Position numbers and translations under genes: made by a program. Below the pieces are notes generated by a model that saw nothing but the letters and a program-made list of their open reading frames with translations, was not told the origin of the DNA and did no database searches. From the NCBI GenBank assembly GCA_001606155.1, contig LODT01000011.1:434001-498000 (forward strand): DNA of 64,000 bases, in the 5' to 3' direction. The DNA is from Tieghemostelium lacteum. Its lineage: Eukaryota; Evosea; Eumycetozoa; Dictyosteliales; Raperosteliaceae. Each line of letters starts with the position of its first letter. Positions within the stretch are counted from its first letter, which is position 1. Shown here in pieces: positions 31,591 through 41,959 of the stretch.

Positions 31591-33486
31591 CCTCGGGCAA
31601 TACTATTACAGCTAGATTGGCTCCGGGAGTTTTTTTTTTGTGGCCTGTGTAATTAGCAATATATAATAGGAACGACTGGGGCCCACAGAAGTGCTACTAC
31701 AAAGGTTGTATGTTAAGTTAAGATGAATATATATATAATGAATGTTTATTTCGTAAAGTATTGTTGTATTATAATTGAAGGTGGGAAATATAAAGGAGCT
31801 GGGAAATGGATCGTAATCTATATGAGATTCGAGATGGATTGAGATCTGAGTGGCAGTAAGTACCATTACCCTTCCTAAGAATGATCTTCATCAGAGAGAT
31901 CATTGTTATCAGATAGATCGAAATTGTCTTCAATCTCTAATTGATTAGGGTTTACTGGATCGATGTCGTCGATAGTTTGAGCGTCTTCGAAGTCCTGTAC
32001 CAATTGAGAACCGTATTCGGTTCTTGACAAGTGTGATGCGGCGTACCAAATGTCATGATCTTCTGTGAGTCCGTTGATTCTGGCTAGGTATTCGATTCTT
32101 GAACCTCTGCCGTATTTTCTGTCTCTTTTGGTGATGAGTTTCTGAATATCGTTAATTTGATAATCATCTGTTTCGTGTTGGTTGATAATGTTGTCTTCTT
32201 CGTTGAATAGAATGATATCGTCTACGTTGACAACACGGGTTTTGTTGTTCTTGCTGGACATTCTAATGACTACATTGTTTTCAAACTTCTTTGTGATTCT
32301 GAAAGGTCCGCAATATCTACCTAATAGTTTTCTTTCAGCTTTGATATCTGCTGAATGTGTGATGTTGAGTTTTTCTCTTTTGATCAAAACTAGATCTCCT
32401 ACAGAATAGTTGATGTTTACTCTTTTCTTGTCGTAGTACGAAGCTTGATTCAACTGTGCTTCGAGCATGTTATTTTGTGCTATCATTCTCTTAGTTTTAA
32501 TATTATCCAATGTATCGTTGAAGTCTTGTTGAGATGTTAATGTGTTGATGGGTAGTTTAGGGATGAATCCTAGTATTGTTTCAGTTGGGGTTAGTTTGGT
32601 TGAGGCGTTAGTTGAGTTATTGAGTGCCATTTGTGTGATTTTGATGTCTCTGTCCCAGTTGGTTCTGTTGCCGATTTTCATGAGAGTTTCTTTGATTGTT
32701 CTGTTGGTTCTCTCGGTCTGTCCATCAGCTTGTGGTCTTCCAGGAGCAGTCATTTTGATTTTGATGTTCAGTCTGTTCATTAATTGTGACCAGAGATCAG
32801 ATGTAAACTTTGAGTCTCGGTCTGAAACGATGGTTCTTGGTAGTCCAAAAATGGAGACTACTTCATTAATGAAAGCATCTGCTACTTCGTCAGTGGTGAT
32901 CTTGGTTGTACATGGAATCAATATAGCGTATTTAGATAAACGGCAAACTATAACGAGGAGATTATCCTTTCCAGATACAGTTCTGGGTAGTTGCATGAAG
33001 TCCATGGAGATGTCTGAGAATGATCGAGCTGGAATTGGTAAAGATACAAGGTGGCCTTGTTTAATGGTATCAGCCTTGGCTTTTTGGCAATCTAGACAAT
33101 TCTTTACATATTTTTCAATAGTAGCTATGAATTTAAACCAGTAATAAAGTGGTGTTAATTTTTGGATTAGTCTATCTCTTCCGATATGACCAGCTGATAG
33201 ACTTGTGTGGGAGTCATGTAAGATCTCCTTAATGATATCCGCATCTACTATGAATAGTCTTGGTGAATCGGAGTTTTTGTCATAGTAATAAATCAGATCA
33301 TTCTTTTTAAAACAATGTTTTTCAAAAAAATTTGGACTGAAATTTTTTTTGTTCATTATTTTCAAATTTTTTGTAAGAGTCCTTTATCCTGGTAATCATT
33401 TGGGAATCCCATTCCAGATAAAAGTCAGGGTTTCTTGATAAGCAGTCGGCTAGTACATTGTTTCTACCAACAATGTATTTAGTTGT

Positions 33487-33613
33487 AAAGGAATACCTGT
33501 TCAGTATTTCCAACCATCTTTCTATTCTTCTAACTTGTTGATCGTTAGTGGTGTTAGGAAAGTAAGTTAGAAGAATAGAAAGATGGTTGGAAATACTGAA
33601 CAGGTATTCCTTT
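33487..33613. repeat. Perfect 48-bp inverted repeat inside the type 2 element
   Basis: Arms 33487-33534 and 33566-33613 are exact reverse complements, separated by 31 bp. The sequence begins AAAGGAATACCTGTTCAG. Any transcript crossing it would fold into a long hairpin. Confidence 0.9.
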
Positions 33614-34174
33614 TGGTTTAACATATCTTGATAGTACTTGTTGTCAGCTTTGGAGTCTATTAGTTGGTTTTGTAAGTCCCTGTTGACGGCTGATAGTTCA
33701 CTTTTGATGGCGTCTGAATTTAATACGTGTAGTTTAAACTTTTCTTCAAATTCAACACGTAATTGTTCTTTGATGAGAGCTGAAAGTCGTGTCATGTATT
33801 CGTAGATTGATGCTATACTATCTACCTCATTGAATTCCATATTCTTAAGGTTGTTGAAAAGCTTATTAGCGTGATTATTAAAATTGTTGTTGTCTGACAT
33901 TTAATAAGAAAGTTTATAGGTTGTAATTACTAAATTTGGAAAAAAAAGAAAAAATAAAATTTGTATGAGAGAAAAAAAAAAAGTATAATAGGAACGACTG
34001 GGGCCCACAGAAGTGCTACTACAAAGGTTGTATGTTAAGTTAAGATGAATATATATATAATGAATGTTTATTTCGTAAAGTATTGTTGTATTATAATTGA
34101 AGGTGGGAAATATAAAGGAGCTGGGAAATGGATCGTAATCTATATGAGATTCGAGATGGATTGAGATCTGAGTG

Positions 34175-34377
34175 TGTAAACGTATTGGATAAATATAAAG
34201 ACTAAACGATGTTTGTATAACTAAGATGAATATGTAATATGATAGTCTTTATTTTATGAATACGAATAACAGAGTTGAGCTCGGAATAATAGATGTATGA
34301 TGTGATCATGATGTGATCTGAGATGAGATGGTCTGAGATGTGTGAGAGTAATGATAGATACTATCGTTACGGCTACA
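34175..34377 (-). mobile_element. Solo LTR, type 1, inserted in the type 2 LTR
   Basis: 203 bp, TGTAAACG...GGCTACA, flanked on both sides by GAGTG (34170-34174 and 34378-34382). Without it the host LTR reads straight through as at 31850-31869. Clear nested insertion with a 5-bp target duplication. Confidence 0.9.
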
Positions 34378-34436
34378 GAGTGGCAGTAAGTACCATTACT
34401 GCTACAAATAAGCTAATACGGCGGCAATCAGGATTG

Positions 34437-36321
34437 TGTAAACGTAATGGATAAATATAAAGACTAAACGATGTTTGTATAACTAAGATGAATATGTATT
34501 ATGATGGTCTTTATTTTATGAATACGAATAACAGAGTTGAGCTCGGAATAATAGATGTATGATGTGATCATGATGTGATCTGAGATGAGATGGTCTGAGA
34601 TGTGTGAGAGTAATGATAGATACTATCGTTACGGCTACACTACGCCCTCCTAAGATTGATTTGAAAATCAATAGGAAAATAATAGATCAGAACATCGATT
34701 GAGCTTGAATGGTTGAGTAATTGAATAGGAAAGAATTCCAAGGTACTTGAAATATCATGTTGAATGAGTAGCAAATATCTTGAATAGATTTTAAAAGCTG
34801 CAGGCAGTGGATTATCATTATGTAAGAGCCAGAGCACGTTTATATGCAAGCTAAATCTTAGACAAGCAGTCGTAGGTTAAACGAAATAGATTCACAAATT
34901 GAGGAAGTAATGAATCTGAGAACGTGGGGTATTGATGTTCCAAAGGAAACAAGGTAAACTGTGAATCTTGAACAGATTGACAATTTGAAAAGTAGTCCAA
35001 TTATATCTTCTCTTTTTTGTGCAATGATCTATGATGAGGTGACCAGACCAACAATCATGATCGTAAGATTTGAAATTGTAGAGTAATGGGTGTGCCAAAT
35101 ACTAGTACAATCAATCATTGATTAAGCAACGGTAGATGAAGAATTGAGGATTTTGAAAAGGGGTTGATTTAATGAGCATCTATCAGGTTGATTGTGATAG
35201 TTTAATGTCATTGGGTACAACTGTTGAAAATGTGGGTATGTAATCAAGATACAATACACTGACATTTTAATTTGTTTTTTATATCCAATAGCTGTGCTAT
35301 GGAAAAAAAATAATGGAATGAATTATACTACAATAAATCATAAAAGATTTGTAGAAACATTACCAAACAGCATAAATCAGATTCTTAGGATGAAATCGTC
35401 ATATGCGATCACCTTCTGTTTAGCTTTGAAGTAACACTCTGAAATTTATCTGGAATTACTTTTTTCCAGTCAGATGTGTTTTGAAATTATGTTCTAAATG
35501 TGTCAAGAATGTCAATTGACGATACCAAACTATACGTGGCCACCGTGGTTTGTGTATCTCCTGGCTAGGGAATCTAAATCACAAAGTTACGAACTATTCA
35601 GCAATGCTAAAGATTCATTGTCTTGATAGCAATTGTCTGTAAAATTAAAAATAATGAAGTGAATGCAATTTGTGCAAAATCACTGTTGTTGATCAATTTC
35701 TTATTGAAAAACATAATACCGGCGCGAAGGTATGAATATAACGTAAATATTGTTATAATGATTGATATAATATAGATTGTGATTGATGATGGTGTTGATC
35801 AATTTCTTATTATTGAAAAACATATGATAGTTTAAATGTGTTTAATGTGATTATAACGTAAATATTGTTATGATTATAGAAATAATATAAATAAATTGTG
35901 ATTGATAAATGAATGATTATGTAATTTAATTTGTAATTTTAATGAGGTAAGATAAAATACCGAAGGTGTTCACGCCCTCCTAAGAGGATACATGAGTATC
36001 ACCGAACCAGTCCCCAAAGGGACGGCCCTAAATATTTAAAAATATAAACGATAAAACCGAATATGGAAATAAATAATAAAAAATAAAAGAAAAAAATATG
36101 TTTGAGAAAAAAAAAAAGTGTAAACGTAATGGATAAATATAAAGACTAAACGATGTTTGTATAACTAAGATGAATATGTATTATGATGGTCTTTATTTTA
36201 TGAATACGAATAACAGAGTTGAGCTCGGAATAATAGATGTATGATGTGATCATGATGTGATCTGAGATGAGATGGTCTGAGATGTGTGAGAGTAATGATA
36301 GATACTATCGTTACGGCTACA
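34437..36321 (-). mobile_element. Short non-autonomous LTR element with identical LTRs
   Basis: LTRs at 34437-34639 and 36119-36321 (203 bp each) are identical as I read them, so insertion is recent. ATTG flanks both sides. The 1.48-kb interior has no long coding frame and no recognisable gag or pol, so it would depend on enzymes from another copy. A purine-rich GGAGGGCGTAG (minus strand, 34640-34650) abuts the left LTR, as a polypurine tract does, setting minus orientation; the type 2 and type 3 elements have a similar CGCCCTC(T/C)... end. At the other end, a strong short hairpin (GTCCC CAAA GGGAC, about 36010-36030) lies about 100 bp inside the 5' LTR. The element ends 52 bp from the 3' end of tRNA-Leu. 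Confidence 0.82.
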
Positions 36322-36373
36322 ATTGGTTCTGGGAAGGAAAAAAAAAAAAAAAAAAATTTTAAATAAAAATATC

Positions 36374-36454
36374 TGCGCCAAGGGGGATTCGAACCCCCGA
36401 ACCCGAAGGATAGCAACTTGAGTGCCACGTGTTTGACCGCTTCACTATCGACGC
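36374..36454 (-). tRNA. tRNA-Leu (CAA)
   Basis: Minus strand, 81 nt. Acceptor GCGTCGA/TTGGCGC with discriminator A, D stem GTG/CAC, anticodon stem TGGCA/TGCTA with loop CTCAAGT (anticodon CAA), a long variable arm (TCCTTCGGGT), and T stem GGGGG/CCCCC with loop TTCGAAT. A T-run of the pol III terminator type lies just beyond its 3' end (an A-run on plus, about 36339-36355). The long arm and A73 support leucine. Confidence 0.93.
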
Positions 36455-36515
36455 TAGGGATGAAGTCCAACAATTTGGTTTACCTATTTAGCCAAATTTT
36501 ATGGAAAATTATTAT

Positions 36516-36658
36516 ATATTGTAAGAATGCTCCTTACCAAGTTACACAAGAGTACAGTATAGATTAGTATAAAGTATACATAAAAGGTAGTCAGGAATGG
36601 ATGACTATCATCTTAAGACCTTTTAGCGTAACTGTTAATACTGTATCTCTTACAATAT
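36516..36658. mobile_element. Small TIR element (MITE-like), copy 1
   Basis: 143 bp with perfect 11-bp terminal inverted repeats ATATTGTAAGA ... TCTTACAATAT. If the element is taken to begin at TTGTAAGA, TA lies at each side, as in Tc1/mariner-like insertions. No coding capacity. Two related copies follow within 1 kb. Confidence 0.65.
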
Positions 36659-36801
36659 GTAAGATTTTTATATATTAAATTATAGTTAAGAAAGTTGTAT
36701 CTCTCACATATAAATGATGATTTAGATATTATTATTATGATTATTGGATATTTGGAATATAATTCAAGTAAAGTCCTTTGATTTACCAAAGTACTTATAA
36801 G

Positions 36802-37170
36802 ATATTGTAAGAATGCTCCTTACCAAGTTACACAAAAAATCTTTTCAAAATGTCTACTCACGTTTCACTTGGAGCAAGTAGAGTGGTCCATCAACCTACT
36901 CAATCTACAAAAGAACTCCCCTCAGACCAATTCATTATTTGGAATATTCATGCACCATATTTGGTCCAGAAGAAACGCAAATAAATTCAAATCAGAGATC
37001 TCCCCATTCAATATGATCACCATTGCTTATCAACTAAACATGTGCAGAAAAATCATATGGAAAAGAACAATAGATAGAATGACTACCTTTTATGTATACT
37101 TTAGTCAGGAATGGATGACTATCATCTTAAGACCTTTTAGCGTATCTGTTAATACTGTATCTCTTACAAA
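36802..37170. mobile_element. TIR element copy 2 with an inserted LINE-like fragment
   Basis: Starts like copy 1 (ATATTGTAAGAATGCTCC) and ends ATCTCTTACAA, but about 240 bp of foreign DNA lies in the middle. The insert encodes LFGIFMHHIWSRRNANKFKS, which resembles the W-IW-xRN segment near the C-terminus of LINE ORF2 proteins. It interrupts the duplicated tRNA block. Confidence 0.5.
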
Positions 37171-37388
37171 TGTGTAATAACAAAGGGTAACTTTTATTCT
37201 TTTTATGATATAAATGATATATTCTTGATTAATTATTTTATTTTGTATGCTCTACTACAAATGTTAAAAAAAATTTATTTTTATTTTTTTTTTTTTTTAC
37301 AGGTCTACAAATGGGAATTCCCAAATGTAACAAAATTAATGTGTTTTTATTGAGTTGGTTGTTTTTCGTAGTCTGACATGCTGTATTG

Positions 37389-37525
37389 GTGTAAGAGATA
37401 CAGTATTAACAGTTACGCTAAAAGGTCTTAAGATGATAGTCATCCATTCCTGACTACCTTTTATGTATACTTTTATACTAATCTTTACTGTACTCTTGTG
37501 TAACTTGGAAACAAGCATTCTTACA
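37389..37525. mobile_element. TIR element copy 3, inverted
   Basis: Reverse-complement copy of the 36516 element (GTAAGAGATACAG...GCATTCTTAC), with a few substitutions. With the other copies it makes an inverted arrangement around 36.5-37.5 kb. Confidence 0.6.
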
Positions 37526-37552
37526 TTGGAATTTTTTTGACGTTATTTTTAA

Positions 37553-37819
37553 TTTAAGGATGAGTAAAAAAATAAAAAAACACAACTAATCACCTTAGAT
37601 CAGTATGGAAGATTGTGAGGCCCATAACCTTAAGGTCGCTGGATCGAGACCAGCAGGTGATAAAAGTCGTTTTTTTTTTAAATTTTTTGGACCCTCTGAA
37701 TTTTTGGTGTTTTGCTCCTGGAATGCCCAGTTATGTATTTATATGGCAAAAATACTAAATACAAAAATTTGGTTTATTCTGTCGTAAAAATCAAAAATAT
37801 CCAAAAAATCTTTTTGTAA
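37553..37819. repeat. Duplicated block containing the initiator tRNA-Met gene, copy B
   Basis: The main part of the second copy of the 30817-31214 block; its first 91 bp lie at 36711-36801, split off by the TIR elements. Near identity over the tRNA and flanks shows the duplication is recent. Confidence 0.75.
37589..37662 (+). tRNA. Initiator tRNA-Met (CAT), copy 2
   Basis: Identical to the gene at 30982-31055 in every stem and loop, with the same flanks and T-run. Probably functional, since no base of the cloverleaf has changed. Confidence 0.88.
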
Positions 37820-39824
37820 CCCACTGGAGTGTTTATATTTTTTTTCACATAAGCCACGAAACTAAATTTCTTTGCTCCACTGTAGCTCTCAAACATAAAT
37901 ATAATTAATTTGATATCACCTATATATTTTTTTTTTAATATGTTTAATATAAATTTTTTTTGTATCATATTATATTTTCTTAATGAATAGTTATAATGAG
38001 AGTTTGGCTAATTCACAGCAAGTGAATGATAGGATTACTGATAGTGACACAGCACAAGACGAATGAGTTTGACGAAATTGAAGTTAGGTTACTTTTGTAT
38101 AGTCTCTCCCAAATAGCAGATATTAGAGACTAACATATAATTCTTGTGTATCTTTGCTCACAATTATAGTCTCTAGATGGAGTCTTATAATCATCTCTAT
38201 TATAATATCTATTTGAATCTCTTGAAGGTGTTCTATTACTATGATAACCACCTCTTTGAGAGCTATCATTGATTCTTTTATAATCCTATCTCTATTATCA
38301 TTCTATCTATCTCTGTCTCTATTATAGTCTATTGGTATCTTGAAGGTGTTTTGTAATCATTACGATGATGTATATCTCTGTTACCATCCTTGGGTTATTA
38401 TATAACTAATATTAGATTATGACACCTGGACTAGTCCACCTCCACCACAAACAACCACAGTTTCATCAGGAGGCGCTACTACACCAACAACCACAGCAGG
38501 AAACAGTAATGAAATAGTATTTCTGATAGTGTTGATAGGACAAGTGTATCATCATCATGATCACCCACCATCGGAATAATAACAACAACACTTCTGCTAA
38601 TTTTACCACTACTACTAGTAAATCTATTCCAGTACCAAATTATGATATTGATGATGACACTTTACCCAAAGGTTAAAAGGTCTCTACCTATGTTCATTAT
38701 TTTTTAAAGCACACTGGTTTCTATCTTGAACATTATAGCTCCCTGACTCAATGACTTTCAATGAGGGAAAACATAAAGTGAATAGTGTTCTTAAAGACTC
38801 TTGCACCAATAAATATAACTTGAACAAAAGAAAAGAAGAACAAAAAAAAACCAAGGATATAACCAGTCAAACAATTAAATGAAAAAAATCAAAAAAAAAA
38901 ATTAAAAATTTCAACAATCTTATATGTAATATTACACTTCAACACAACTTCTACATTTATTACTTATATCCTAATCTGAATCATTAAATATTGCATAAAT
39001 ATATAGTATAAACTTAAATAAACATTAGAACTTGATGTTTTTTAAATTTCTTCAAATTTCTGAAAAGTCTTAATCCTTGATTCCTCACTTTTTACAACTC
39101 CCACCAATTACAATATCCTATTGGAATCTTATACCAGTCATCACCATATGATGAATGGAGTATTATTCTCTCTATAAATATACAAATATAACTATACCTA
39201 TAAAACTAGTAAATCTCATTTTCTAAATTATGCATTTTACAAGCAATTTTTAAAAAATGAGATTTGTGGTAATGTTGAATTTTCAATATATCCAAATTTC
39301 ATTGGTATTTCCATTTTTTTAAAGCATATTGAACAACATTCTTCATATTCTGCTACTACTTTTTTTTTTTCTTCTTTTTCTACTACTTTTTCTTCAAAAA
39401 TTTTTTCAAAAATGCAAAACTATCTTCCGGAGCAAAATAATTTTATTTCGAAGGGAATTTGGAGGTTTTTTTGAAATCAAAACTCACATCACAAAAACAA
39501 AACAATCAAAACCAAGATAAATACCATTTAACACCAACCACAACACAATTCTAACAGATAATACCTCTCAATAAATAAACGTAATTAAGACTTCACCGTA
39601 GTACTGGCGCATTGCTAGTTACACAGGTCCAAAAAAAAATTGGAGGTTTTTTTGCTTCCCAACCCTGATGGCTATAATAATGAACCAAATGTGGAATATA
39701 ATCTGTTACAACCTCTTTGAAACTGACAAATCCAATAAACCACCACCTGTAATGAACATAGCTATAATAAGAAAATGTAATAGTAATGCCTCGGGCCCTA
39801 GGTATACTATAACTATACGTTTAA
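37820..39824. other. Decayed, gene-poor stretch with coding-like relics
   Basis: Two kilobases without an intact gene. On minus around 38160-38395 broken repeats of NRDDYKTPSRDY / HRNDYKTPSRY can be read, an RS-like low-complexity pattern. On plus around 38420-38676 are relics such as YDTWTSPPPPQTTTVSSGG and PNYDIDDDTLPKG, ending at a stop. Both look like old gene remains with several interruptions. Nothing else is clear except T-rich DNA near 39330-39400. Confidence 0.4.
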
Positions 39825-41959
39825 TGTAAGAATAAAGAATATATAATGATTGTGTTTATTTTGTATGTAATGTTGTATTGTTTACGGTGGGAAAATATAA
39901 AGGAGCTGGGAAACGAATCGTAGTGTATCTGAGATTCGTAGATGAATTGAGATCTGAGTTGCAGTAAGGACCATTTCTGCTACACTGCGCCCTCTCTAAG
40001 GAAAATCTTCATCTGAAGATTCATCCTGTACATCAGAGAGCTCAGATTCATTATCAGTGTATTGAATGTCTTGATTTTCTGGATCTACGAGGTCGATAGC
40101 ATCAATTTCCAGAGAATCGTTGTAGTCTTGGACTAGTTGTGATCCAAGATCAGTACGTAGCAAGTGAGATTCGGCATACCAAATGTCGTGGTCTTCGTTG
40201 AGTCCATTGAATCTTGCGAGGTATTCAGTTCTAGAGCCTCTACCATAAGTTCTTTGTCTCTTGGACATTATCATCTGGACGTCTTTTATTTGATATTCAT
40301 CGGTTTCAAACTTACCAATGATGTTATCTTCATCATTGAATAATTTAATGTCGTTTACATTTAGTGTGTGGGTCTTTTTGTTTTTGTTTGATATTCTGAT
40401 TGTGACGTTATTATCGAAAGTCTTGATGACTCTGAAAGGTCCACAAAATCTACCAAATAATTTCTTTTCGTTACTGTAGTCTGCTATTAGAGAAGTGTTT
40501 AATTTGGATCTCTTGACTAGAATGAGATCTCCAGTTGAGTAGTAGATTTGTTTTCTACCCACATTGTAGTAACGAGCTTGATTCAGTTGTGCTTCCAACA
40601 TGTTGCTTTGTGCAATCAGTGTATTGGTTTTGATGTTGTCTCTAGAATCCTTGTAATCATTGATGGTATTAGTGGCTGTAGATGGTAATTTAGGATCGTA
40701 ACCTAAAACTATACTGGCAGGAGATAACTTGGTAGAAGTATTAACAGCAGTGTTGAGAGCTAGTTGTGTTAATTTAATATCTAAATCCCAGTTGTTTCTG
40801 TTTCCTATTTTCATTAGAGTTTCAATGATAGTTCTGTTTGCTCTTTCTGTTTGCCCGTCGGCTTGAGGTCTGCCTGGAACGGTCATTTTGATCTTTACGT
40901 TCAATCTTTTCATTAGGTGAGACCATAGATCAGCTGTAAATTTGGGATCACGATCAGATACGATAGTTCTAGGTGCACCATGGTCAGTAAGTACGTGGTT
41001 GATGAATAATTCAGCAGTTTCTTCTGCGGTGATTTTAGAAGTACATGGTATCAATATGACGTATTTGGATAGACGGCATACTATCACTAACAGGTTGTCT
41101 TTGCCACTAACAGTCATAGGTAGTTTTAAAAAGTCCATTGAAATGTCAGTGAAAGGTCTTGATGGTATTGGTAGTGGCATTAATAAACCTTGTTTTATGG
41201 TGTCTGCTTTTGACTTTTGGCAGTTCAAGCAGTTGTTGACATATTTGGTGATTGTCTTGATGAAATTGAACCAAAAATATCTCTGTGATAGTTTATGAAT
41301 TAACCTGTCTCTACCTATATGACCTGCTGAAATACTAGTATGATTATCGTGAAGGATGTCATTTATGATATCATTATCCAAAATTACTAATCTGTGTGTA
41401 TCCGCGCTTTTATCGTGATAAAAAATTAAATTGTCTTTATTATAACAATATTTTTGAAAAAAAATTTGGAATTTTTCATCTTTTTCAAACTTTTTGTACC
41501 CTTCTATAATTTTGTTTTCAACTCCAGATAAAATAACGGATTTCTTGATAAATAATCAGCAATAACGTTGTCCTTCCCTTTGATATATTCTGTAGTAAAT
41601 GTATATCTGTTCAGAATTTCTATCCATCTTTCAATGCGCTTAGCTTGTTGGTCGTTGTTAGTGTTTGGAAAGTACGTAAGATTTTGGTGGTCTGTATGAA
41701 TAATGAAAGGTTTGTGATCGAAGAGATATGAGAATTTTTGGATTGTTTTGATTATGGCTAACCTTTCTCATTGTAGTTCTTTTCCTCTTTGGAAAACATG
41801 GATGAATCATAGAGAATAACTTCTTCCTTTCCATCATCACCAATTTGAGTTATGGTAGCGCCGCAACCAACATCAGAAGCGTCAGTGTACAAATGGAATG
41901 TTTTGTCATAGTTGACGTTGTGGAGTACTGGTTTGGATGCTAGCTTGTTCTTGATGTAC
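39825..41959 (-). mobile_element. Ty3/gypsy chromovirus-type element, type 3, broken
   Basis: Minus-strand element related to the 31662 one but clearly diverged. Left LTR 39825-39984 (TGTAAGAATAAAG...CTGCTACA), then a GC-rich polypurine-like border, then integrase (GHIGRDRL...CQKSKADT zinc domain, SMDFLKLP, VSDRDPKF, GQTERANRTIIE) with a chromodomain-like C-terminus at 39996-41381. RNase H and reverse-transcriptase-like sequence extends up to the DNA transposon inserted at 41960. It is broken in several places. An LTR-like piece at 42588-42715 beyond the inserted transposon may be its other end. Confidence 0.75.

Larger units (their letters stand above)
31662..34406 (-). mobile_element. Ty3/gypsy chromovirus-type element, type 2 LTRs, broken
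   Basis: A minus-strand LTR element. LTRs lie at about 31662-31869 (3' side) and 33984-34406 (5' side, itself carrying an inserted type 1 LTR); the shared parts read identical, so the copy is young. Parts seen: a gag-start-like segment and an RNase H-like segment (33322-33900), then integrase with the HH-CC zinc domain, an rve core (SMDFMQLP, VSDRDSKF, GQTERTNRTIKE) and a C-terminal chromodomain-like region (31875-33365). A 4-bp AATA lies at both outer edges. It is not whole; I count at least two breaks. The chromodomain and the tRNA-rich site recall the Skipper group of dictyostelids. Confidence 0.8.

Noticed and set aside
32542-33144. 200-aa plus-strand frame opposite the integrase region
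   Set aside because: Antisense shadow of a constrained coding region; hydrophobic, with no family match.
36198-36473. 91-aa frame on minus
   Set aside because: It runs through an LTR and the tRNA-Leu gene; shadow.
37605-37787. 60-aa frame on plus
   Set aside because: It overlaps the tRNA-Met gene and its terminator; shadow.
39329-39520. 63-aa Leu/Phe-rich frame
   Set aside because: Encoded by a T-rich tract in decayed DNA, with no signal of selection.
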